Origin: Beroe ovata
Lineage: Eukaryota; Ctenophora; Nuda; Beroida; Beroidae
DNA length: 64,000 nucleotides
Assembly (NCBI GenBank): GCA_946803715.1
Contig: CAMPET010000054.1
Location: 272,813-336,812 of the forward strand
Direction: 5' to 3'
The position numbers and the translations under genes are program-made. The notes beneath the pieces are model-generated. The model saw nothing but the letters and a program-made list of their open reading frames with translations, searched no databases and had not been told where the DNA came from. Of this stretch, positions 23,101 through 33,686 are shown piece after piece; the stretch's first letter is position 1, and every line of letters begins with the position of its first letter.

Positions 23101-25854
23101 AAGAATTAGACACATTTTTACGTCAAGGGAGGATAATTTCATATTCTATTGTACACAATATAACAATGATTAAGGAATACAAACATCACCATGAAAATGA
23201 GCTGAAATCTGAATTATTACGTAAAGAAAAATAAAAGGAATGAAAGGAAAATGTAAGGAGCAACCTTTAAGGATCATATCATTCATATGGTAATGAATGG
23301 CTCCTAACGCACAGGAAGCACGCAAATCCTAACTCGTCACCGACAATTTATTTCCATTATCACAATACAAAATGGAACACAGTTGAGAATACGTTAGATC
23401 GAGACACCAAAATTCCAGAAATGAGGGAGAACTCTTGCCTTTTGCCTAGAGGTGGTTAATGTGCAAATAGGAGGAAGTGCGCGCATACATACACACCTGA
23501 TAACAGATACAGTGGAACGATATGTTGGTCAATATAGCTACATAACGTAACTACATATTGTAACTGGACATAGTTTCAAATTATCACAGACTTATGAATC
23601 TTCAAGATCATCACGGCTTTAATTGAAATTGGAGTAGGGTCTGGAGGCCCACACACATGTATTTATTTCAACACATATACACGTGTACCTACCACCTCAT
23701 TTATAATGTTAACTATGTGACGTAGGGCCACTAATTATGCATCAGTACTTGTATCATGGGGTATCAATAATTATTGTTGATGAATAATTATTGTTGATTC
23801 ACAAAGTCAACAAAGTTAACAGCTCTATTAACGTAATAATAGCATATCAGGGCGCTGGCAAGCGCCCGCAGCCACGGAAAAAATGGGCGTGGTCCCGGCC
23901 CGGAGGGNAACAGCAACAGCTGTAATTTTACTCTTGAAGATCAAAAGCCACTTAACCAGAACATATACATTTTTGAAGCACGAGCGCAAAAAGGAAGATG
24001 GCATGAAGTTAACTCAGTGATATATGGTAAGCTCCTCAAACAAATTGTACACTGGAATGCAAAGATGAACTGATGATTGAAATCTGTCCAATCTGATAGA
24101 CTAATAGTCTGATACCTCTGACACTAAATCATCATACATCTGCTGAGTATCTGCAGTTGTCGTGTGAAGAATATATGTACCGCGGCTCTACTAAACTAAT
24201 ACAGCTAGTAGTTCGTGGTGTTAAATGGCCTGGTAGCTTTATATCGCGACAAACAATCTAAAATAATAAGCGTGATACTGAAATTCCGACAACTTTTGCA
24301 CATGTCAACTCTAATACTTGTGTTATAATGTGCAATAGCTTCAAAATTTCGGACAAACAATGAAATGCCCAGCACCATTCACCAGGTATGAAATATACAG
24401 GGTGATTATATGTTACAGCGGCATGGTAATATGCATATTACCAGTTTACCGCCAACAGAGGCTGAGTTTATGTTCGTAAAGAGTAAAGACTGCTTCACAA
24501 TTATGGTCAACAGCATCATTTCAACCAGGGAGACATAAATACAACGAATATATCTAAACTGTCCTTAAGCAAATGCCTAGTGTTCGAGCATGGATCATAA
24601 AATTATGTTGTATATCTGCCAACACGACTCGGATCAATATCTGAATAGCAGTCATTAGTCGCTAAGCTAGTTTTGAATGGAAGCTTAAGTAGGTATTGTC
24701 ATGAATTTTGCATTAATATAGCCAAGCTCTATCTAAAGAACGGAACTTAAACCTGAGCTTCTAAAACGTAGTTGGTACACGATTACATGGCGCTCCACCT
24801 TCCAAGTGAGGGAGTATTGAAGAGAGTAGTACAACTTTCACTCAGGAAGCCGAGATATGATATGTCTCCTGGTGCCGACAATTGGTCACCGCGGTGAACT
24901 ACAAAAAACTCCCTAGCAAATAAAGTTCAGTCCACAAGGTTGTGTTATCTGGAAGTGGAGAGTAGAATATGTAAGCATTATGATGGTGAACAACCTTACT
25001 ATTCAGCGTTTCTGAGAGGGTGTCTGGCGATGTACAACATGAGTGTAACACAGGTTCCATGAGATCTAGCATTGTTACAACCTTCTAACACCATAGTTCC
25101 ACCGGTATATTATAACAACAACAACAACAGCAGCAGTTAACAGGATAATGTAACTGCACATAAAGACAAACATCCTAGCTGATGTGCGGCTGACAAGAAT
25201 TAACCGGTAAAGTGATTGTGGAACTATCTTGAGCGTGAAGCCAGACATATCAATGCTTATCCTCCTCTTGCTGCTACAAAGGTGGTGTCACAAAGAAATT
25301 TCACTTCTTGACACACAAGATAACAATATATGCTCTAATTGGCGTGCAGGTAGGTAGTTATACTGGTTAATCCCTATTGTTATTCTGACTGCCACCTGTC
25401 TTTTGTACAGCATAGTTAGGTTAGTGGACCAGTCCAAAATACTAGACTTTAATAATATGCAAAATGTTGGGACACGCATGGAGCAATTAGCCCTCAGTTG
25501 TGCATTTTGTAACTTCAAAGCCTCAATTAGAAGCAGCCGCCGGCCAGTGGGTGATGTCTACAAAAACCCCAATCTTGCTCCAAATGGGAAATTCCTCCAA
25601 ATTTTTTGCTCCAAATGTAAAAAGGGCTTATCAGAAATTTCTTCACTTAAAAAATGCAGTAACATGAATCAGCTGTTCTGTGCTCAACACAGAGTAAAAC
25701 TCATTATCTGATCTGCATAAATTCCAAAATTTCAAAGCAATTATAAGCAACACTAAATTGACGGCAGGATATTCTTAATGCAATCTAGTCAATCTATAAG
25801 TAGGTAGGTAGGTATGAACTCAAACATATTTGTAATAAATACTGTCCTAGCCTA
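20173..25854. other. 5.7 kb without a supported gene
   Basis: AT-rich DNA with a single N near 23907. A hairpin GGGCGCTGGCAAGCGCCC lies just before that N; the similar GGGGGCTTGCCAGCCCCC lies beside the N at 6182. Open frames of 70-101 codons (for example 21828-22040, 22129-22434) have no family features and no consistent splice partners. A short TAGG run precedes the LRR gene. Confidence 0.55.
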
Positions 25855-28800
25855 TCAAATTGCCGTGGTTTCAAATTCTGAAGAGGCACTCATAGTTTCA
25901 ACAGGAGTGTTAGTATTGTTTTCTGCCAGGAATGTCTTAATGCTTATTATGCCTCGGTCAGCTACTTCTTGGGGTGGGAGACTCAGGTTATTATTTTGGG
26001 TCTTGAGATCCACCTTTTCACTCCACTGACTTATTGTACTTGGCAGTCTGGTGAGCTTGTTGTCACAAACATCAACCAGCTCAATGTTTACGAGTAGAGA
26101 GAATGAATCTGGGATAAACTCAATGTAGTTGTGTTTCACTGACAACACTCTCAGCTTCTTCAACTGTCCAACTGAGGCTGGAACCTCGGTAAGTGAGTTG
26201 TTGTCAAGCAGAAGTCCAACCAACTCTGACAACAGTGCCATGGAATCAGGGATGTATTCTATTCGATTGTTGTTCAAACTCAGGTATCGTAGTGTAGTTA
26301 ACTGACTGATTTTCTCTGGTATCTCAATAATTCTATTAGAATCCAACTGAATGATCCGGACTGTTTTCAGCTCGCTTATCTCAGGCGGTATCTTCTTGAT
26401 CCTGTTTGTGGCCAAACCCAGAACAACAAGACTTTGACATTGTGATAAAATAGACATGTCCAGGACTCGGATCTTGTTATTGAACAGGAGGAGATCTCGG
26501 AGAAATGGCATTTTGCCAATAACAGGAGGGATTCTGACAAGTTTGTTTCCGCTGATACACAACGTGAGGAGTCTACTGATATTCTCTAGTTCTTGTGGTA
26601 AGGAATCCAGCTGATTATTCTCTGCATACAGTTCTCTGAGAAGTTTCAGGTTTCCCATCTCAGGTGGGAGTTTCCCAATATTGTTTTGCGAGATGTTAAG
26701 GACCCGAAGTCGAGGTATGAGGCATATAGAGCTAGTCAATTCATCCAACATGTTGTCATCTAAGTATAACTTCCTCAAATTTTCTAGTTTTCCTATCGAT
26801 TTCGGGACGAATTCGATCACATTTGATGACAAGTCTAGGAACTTTAACTTCGTCAGAGACTTGAAAGAAACGCTCTCTAAATTCTGGATATTATTGCAAG
26901 ATAAATCCAACTGTTGGAGAACAGTTTTACACGGCTGAAGTTCGATGTGCGATATGTTGTTCCCCTTCAGCCTCAGACATCTAAGCCATCTCGGAAGAGA
27001 TGTGAGGGTAATGTTTTCGAGAGAGTTATGATCCATGTCAAGAATCTTGAGTCTGGGAAGATTGAGAAGCGATTGCTGGAAATCCAAAAGCTCGTTATCA
27101 TCAACATATAACTCTTCCAAGTTCACCAGATTCTCAACCTGCAAACTAATCTATTGGAGATTTGAAGAATTGATGAAATAAGTAAACTTAATCTAATCAT
27201 CTTCTCTCTTTAAAGATAATGAAAAAAAAGTTATTGAGCAAGTCACTGGATATATGTTGCAAAATTACCTCTTTTGGAATATCCTGGAGGTTACTGCTGC
27301 TGAAACTGAGTATTCTAAGGGAAGTGACATCAAAAATGGATGGGGGGATGTGACGCAAGAGGTTTCCACGCTTGCATGTACTCTCTTCACTACACGATTT
27401 TCCAAACGTCAACTCCAACAGATTCTATAAGCGATTACTCATGATGAAACTTGGACGCGTTTTGGCTGTACCTATAAAAATGCAGTGGATGATTTCATGA
27501 CCAGTATACAACATACCGTGAAGGAGGACCACATATCTGGAACCTGCCCCGGAGTCATCTTCCTGGACTTTACTGTCCCAAGCACATTCTCCTCTTTTGC
27601 ATAAGCATCGAACTTGAGTGCATTACCACTCAGATCGAACCAGACACAATTCTCAGCTATCCTAGATTCAAAGATATCACACCTCATCTCGTGGATGTCC
27701 TTCCACGATGCATTGATACCAGGCATATTGTCTGAGTCCTGATGGTTATCAGAGAGAATATGATCCAATTCTTAGCTGCTGATACTAATACGTCTATTGT
27801 GAGGCTTTAACGTATAAGGTTATTGGGTCAATGATGCATCGAATTCAATTTACACGATTTTCATGGACATTGGACATATACCCTTATTGAGAGGGAGACA
27901 ACGAAGTCATCAGTTAGGTTCACTTTTAGCTTATCTACTGCTGTTTCGATGCGGAATTCTGGAAAGTCATCGGTTGTGTAATCCTCGAGAATGTCAGATG
28001 TAGCTGTTGTTGCCATAGAGATTGCAGCTAAAGAAGTAGAGGAAATGGAATATGGTCAAACTGTCTCTTTTCAAATGGTGATTGGTGGATCAGGTGATAT
28101 GAGGATAACCCTGTGAACAGGTTAATCTATTCATATCTAAGGCCAATCATGGTGTTATAACGACTTCTTACTTGTTTGAGTGAGCATTCGCTCTGACATG
28201 GTGCTAGCCAGTGAGAACGGAGTTTTACCATTGTGAAACTGGTCTTCTGTCATCGTGTCATACCGGGACATCTCTGTCATGCCTGTCAGGAAGTCACGCT
28301 CCATCTGCAATAAAGAGTTCACGCTCAAACATCCCAATGTAGGGGTTCACATCCGCAGGAAGATGAAGATATTGACACTTTGGTTGCTTATCTCTTAACT
28401 ACCTACCTGTGACTCTGCAAGGCTCCGCTTAAGAGACTCAGTGTATGAGTCATGCTTCCACACATCCATCTTCCCTCCTGCTGTTCGCCTAGTGCTACCG
28501 TCGGAGTTTTGCACGCGTCCGGACCCAGGAACCTGCTGAGCTGCTAGGTAACGACCCGCTGCCAAATCTACCATCCTTATTGAGTTTAAACTTCCATTTG
28601 AGGAAAAGGCAATGTGAACAATGAAAAAAAATCGTGATTGTCAGAATCGAGATTGTGACGATGGCTAGCTGCCAGCATATCATATGAAAAGCAAGACAGT
28701 TGGAAAACTACACAGCAGAACTCACAAGCTCACACACACACACAGAGCACTATAAAGCAGCTTTCACTATCACATAGAGAGACTATAACAGGGTGTGCAA

Positions 28801-28982
28801 TGTGCATGCCAAATATTAATTTGCAATATCGTGTTGCTGTACACGTGTTGACTAACTTGGTCAGCAGAAGCTGCACTTGTCCTGCGAGTATCTGCCCTCC
28901 TTACTGGAGACCTGTCTCGAACCACGGAGTTACCTGTCTTCACTGCTGTAGAAGTTGAGGAAATCACAGACTGGGATCGCAT
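25855..28982 (-). CDS. Leucine-rich repeat protein with a non-LRR N-terminus
   Basis: Seven exons join in phase, 5' to 3': 28857-28982, 28407-28535, 28172-28304, 27882-28027, 27517-27738, 27269-27424 and 25855-27138, giving 731 residues. The first about 255 residues are polar, Ser/Thr/Arg-rich and carry no domain I recognise. After that come about 17-18 LRRs of 23 residues of the plant/SHOC2-like type (LxxLxxLxLxxNxIxxIPxxIxx), nearly all on the last exon. The end is PPQEVADRGIISIKTFLAE, a cap also seen in other cytosolic LRR proteins. There is no signal peptide or TM, so a cytosolic scaffold role is likely. The start lies one base after GGTTATAG. The exon 2 acceptor could be three bases further on. 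It resembles LRRC40/LRRD1/SHOC2 only through the repeats. Confidence 0.8.
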
Positions 28983-30663
28983 CCTATAACCATCGTGAGC
29001 AGTCGATATACTATAGGAGCAACGAGAAAAGGTTGAGGATCTTGATAAATCTCACAGTGATCAGTATCAATTCATCGTATATCATGATGGTTATGTTACT
29101 TCAGGAATAGCGGACACCTTGCACTTCATCAGTGAATGTTGATCACGTGGTATTGAGTATCAACAAAAATTGTTGGTTTTGTTAGGAATCAGTTCCTCTG
29201 TTATTGTCTCCATATTTTCTGGAGACTTTCACTTTTCAGAGGAATCTGATATCTTATGTTGGATACATTTAATTATTGTAGTATGATATGCTTGGTCAAA
29301 GCATCGGTTTGATTGTAAGAAGAATATACATTTCCAATATCTGAGTATCTCCCTACTCAAGAATTGATACTCTTTTGCTTACTGGTTCTAGCGTCATATT
29401 TTATTATCTAGCGATTACAAACCACAACACAAGTACATCAATAAGCGATATCACAAAATAAGCAAGAAGCGAGAAGTCACTGATCGCAGTGAAAGTATAC
29501 TACCGTTACATGATGACCCACACAATAAGCAAGCATCGCCAACATACAGCTGTTCTCGTCTGATGTTAAAAGTTTAAAACCCGGTGTTTTGCGTACATTA
29601 ACGTTGCATTAACGTAGCATATTGCGTACATAAACGTTGGTAACAACGATAAATAAATTGGACTCAAATAGTGGACCATGAAGTAGACTTGGATTATAGT
29701 TCAGACATATGAATGCAGAAATTATAGCTGGATGCTTGACAAGGATTGCTTGTTCTGTTTTTCTATCCTTAGGTGAAAAACCGAGATCGAAACAACAAAA
29801 TGAACTTTATATAGATCAGTTTTCAGGAAATATACTGTGATTCATCAACTGACGCATACCCTGGCAATTATAGCCTATATAGGACTGGTGCAAGAGACTG
29901 CTGAATCTAATGTGAGGTCTGTTATTAGGCATCGAAACTACGTGATTGTTATCAAAAATCCCACATTGTTTTATTTAACATCACAGTTTCTTGGGAGGAT
30001 ATACTTTCTCAGGATGTCCTTGTCATACTTATGACTTTCATATACTGAGTCCCCTTCTAGTTATCCCATTTGTATGGTGATTAAACCTGCATGACGGGCA
30101 TTGCATGTATGTGCCATGATCAAAACGAGTCATCGCGATTACTAAAAAAGTGGACGATAGAAAGCCTTTTGTCTCGTTAATATGTCTGTCTTACTGTGAT
30201 ACTGTGGAATCATTTAAAACCATCTTCTCTTGTTTGTGCATCCCAAAAGAATGTAAAATGTGCAGATCAATTATTTAGATGCAAATGCCGATTTGTGAGT
30301 ACTTGCTACTTAGCTTTAAAGTTTAAAACATCACTGGGACAATAAAATATTCAAGTTTTCTAACCAGGCAAACTTAAATTTTGCTGTTGTTTTGAGGTCG
30401 CTTGATTGAGATAAGTCATAAGTAGATAACTCGACTTTGGACTTATGTTATGTGCTTGTGCACTGTTGCTTGGACACAAGACTTATTGGAGTTGTACCAT
30501 GTTCTTGGAGCTTTTTATTTCACTTCATAACCAAACGTAAACTTGAGTCAATTCAACTTCTTTAACAAGCAATATAAAGAGTCACAGAGCCATTCTTACA
30601 GCCTCAGGCCTCAGCTGACAACTCTAATGACTTGTATCAACAGTAAAGGTTACTCTAAATGAT
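28983..30663. other. Intergenic region before the TPR gene
   Basis: No gene seen. The only structure is a short imperfect repeat of GCGTACATTAACGTTGCATT near 29590-29640. From 30060 on the sequence belongs to the duplicated allelic block. Confidence 0.5.
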
Positions 30664-31871
30664 ATGGAGGGCAGCAACTACGCATTTGATCGTGGCAGAG
30701 CTGCTAGATCATCTAATTCCCATGTAAGCTGCGCCAAGTATAATATTCCTTGAGTGAATTGTAAAAATGGGTTTAAATCTTTTAACGGTCTTGTGTGCTC
30801 TTTTCAGGCTGCATGGTCCCAGAAGGAATACTCAATATCTGAGTTAGAGCACTTCTTAGCATTCTTTCCATCTCACTTCACTCTCAACTTGCCGGGATCG
30901 TCACTCAAGTTCAGGTAAAATCGGTGTTTGACTGTCATAACTCATGATGATTACACATTCAAATCCATGACAAAACTCAAAATCAGACGCTTATATATGT
31001 TCACATCTTATGACATTATTGAGTGACAGAATGTTAACATGAGTCAAAATTATACGATAAGAATCAAAACATGTGTCATGTTATGTTTTCCAGACATCTA
31101 CTCGGTGAGGTGACACTCTCCCTCAATTGCATCCCACCGAAATATAGCGCCCCTCACCTCAACCTAATGGGATTCCTCTACACCAAGCAGGGCAACCACA
31201 AGATAGCGCTGAGGTAAGGAAACCACATGTTTGTGATACTTGTCAAACCGACAGCAATTAAGTTAAAATATTATTTCTGCCTCTCTGCTGGTATAGGTAT
31301 TGATGCAATCGTTATATGCACGCTCTATCAAACTTTTTTTCCGGAATCCTCGCTAGCAAGCCTCAATTTTCTGGCAATCGTGAGAGAGAAAACCAGTGTT
31401 GAGATATACAAGGGTAAAGAATACACGATGAGTCAATTAAATAGAGTTGTCACATTACCAGCATCTTCCAGTCACTTGATACTGAGTTCATTCATTATAG
31501 GATGCCAGTTTTCAATAGCATTATGAATTTCCAATCATACTTCCTTGTGGCTTCTTTTTTTCTTGCCACCGTCTCGGCCACCCGGCAGCCGAATATTGTC
31601 TTCATTCTAGCTGATGATTTAGGCTACGGTGACGTTGCCTTTACCAACTCCGAGACTGTCGAAACTCCAAACCTCGACAAGATGGCTAGAGAAGGGGTCC
31701 AGCTAACACAACACTACACCCAACCAATCTGTAGTGCTACTCGAGGCGCCCTCATGACTGGCCGCTACCCAATCCACACGGGCACTCAGCACTACGTCAT
31801 AGTGCCGTGGGAACCATGGGGCCTTCCCCTCGCTGAGGTGACGATCCCTCAGATCCTCAAGGAGTACGATT
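30060..31871. repeat. Allelic copy 1 of a 1.8-kb block, ending at the N at 31872
   Basis: Matches 31873-33686 with about ten substitutions or small indels, for example GTATGG/GCATGG and a two-base difference at GTCGC(AA)TTGATTG. It holds the first three TPR-gene exons (30664-30723, 30808-30914, 31094-31213) and the first 118 codons of the sulfatase, which stops mid-gene at the N. It is best read as the end of one haplotype contig, not as a genomic tandem duplication. Confidence 0.85.
31502..31871 (+). pseudogene. Truncated first copy of the ARSB-like sulfatase (assembly artefact)
   Basis: Identical in protein sequence to the start of the full sulfatase at 33317, including the CSATR site, but cut off at the single N. 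The reading frame past the N is meaningless. It should not be counted as a separate gene unless long reads confirm two copies. Confidence 0.8.
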
Positions 31872-31872
31872 N

Positions 31873-33686
31873 GTTATCCCATTTGCATGGTGATTAAACC
31901 TGCATGACGGGCATTGCATGTATGTGCCATGATCAAAACGAGTCATCGCGATTACTAAAAAAGTGAACGATAGAAAGCCTTTTGTCTCGTTAATATGTCT
32001 GTCTTACTGTGATACTGTGGAATCATTTAAAACCATCTTCTCTTGTTTGTGCATCCCAAAAGAATGTAAAATGTGCAGATCAATTATTTAGATGCAAATG
32101 CCGATTTGTGAGTACTTGCTACTTAGCTTTAAAGTTTAAAACATCACTGGGACAATAAAATCTTCAAGTTTTCTAACCAGGCAAACTTAAATTTTGCTGT
32201 TGTTTTGAGGTCGCAATTGATTGAGATAAGTCATAAGTAGATAACTCGACTTTGGACTTATGATATGTGCTTGTGCACTGTTGCTTGGACACAAGACTTA
32301 TTGGAGTTGTACCATGTTCTTGGAGCTTTTTATTTCACTTCATAACCAAACGTAAACTTGAGTCAATTCAACTTCTTTAACAAGCAATATAAAGAGTCAC
32401 AGAGCCATTCTTACAGCCTCAGGCCTCAGCTGACAACTCTAATGACTTGTATCAACAGTAAAGGTTACTCTAAATGATATGGAGGGCAGCAACTACGCAT
32501 TTGATCGTGGCAGAGCTGCTAGATCATCTAATTCCCATGTAAGCTGCGCCAAGTATAATATTCCTTGAGTGAATTGTAAAAATGGGTTTAAATCTTTTAA
32601 CGGTCTTGTGTGCTCTTTTCAGGCTGCATGGTCCCAGAAGGAATACTCAATATCTGAGTTAGAGCACTTCTTAGCATTCTTTCCATCTCACTTCACTCTC
32701 AACTTGCCGGGATCGTCAGTCAAGTTCAGGTAAAATCGGTGTTTGACTGTCATAACTCATGATGATTACACATTCAAATCCATGACAAAACTCAAAATCA
32801 GACGCTTATATATGTTCACATCTTATGACATTATTGAGTGACAGAATGTTAACATGAGTCAAAATTATACGATAAGAATCAAAACATGTGTCATGTTATG
32901 TTTTCCAGACATCTACTCGGTGAGGTGACACTCTCCCTCAATTGTATCCCACCGAAATATAGCGCCCCTCACCTCAACCTAATGGGATTCCTCTACACCA
33001 AGCAGGGCAACCACAAGATAGCGCTGAGGTAAGGAAACCACATGTTTGTGATACTTGTCAAACCGACAGCAATTAAGTTAAAATATTATTTCTGCCTCTC
33101 TGCTGGTATAGGTATTGATGCAATCGTTATATGCACGCTCTATCAAACTTTTTTTCCGGAATCCTCGCTAGCAAGCCTCAATTTTCTGGCAATCGTGAGA
33201 GAGAAAACCAGTGTTGAGATATACAAGGGTAAAGAATACACGATGAGTCAATTAAATAGAGTTGTCACATTACCAGCATCTTCCAGTCACTTGATACTGA
33301 GTTCATTCATTATAGGATGCCAGTTTTCAATAGCATTATGAATTTCCAATCATACTTCCTTGTGGCTTCTTTTTTTCTTGCCACCGTCTCGGCCACCCGG
33401 CAGCCGAATATTGTCTTCATTCTAGCTGATGATTTAGGCTACGGTGACGTTGCCTTTACCAACTCCGAGACTGTCGAAACTCCAAACCTCGACAAGATGG
33501 CTAGAGAAGGGGTCCAGCTAACACAACACTACACCCAACCAATCTGTAGTGCTACTCGAGGCGCCCTCATGACTGGCCGCTACCCAATCCACACGGGCAC
33601 TCAGCACTACGTCATAGTGCCATGGGAACCTTGGGGCCTTCCCCTCGCTGAGGTGACGATCCCTCAGATCCTCAAGGAGTACGATT
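31873..33686. repeat. Allelic copy 2 of the 1.8-kb block
   Basis: Second version of 30060-31871. It begins GTTATCCCATTTGC directly after the N and runs on without a break into the rest of the sulfatase, so this copy carries the complete genes. Confidence 0.85.

Noticed and set aside
33042-33341. 99-codon frame before the sulfatase, repeated identically at 31227-31526
   Set aside because: The repetition is due to the allelic duplication. The frame overlaps the sulfatase start in another frame and lies in the TPR-gene intron.
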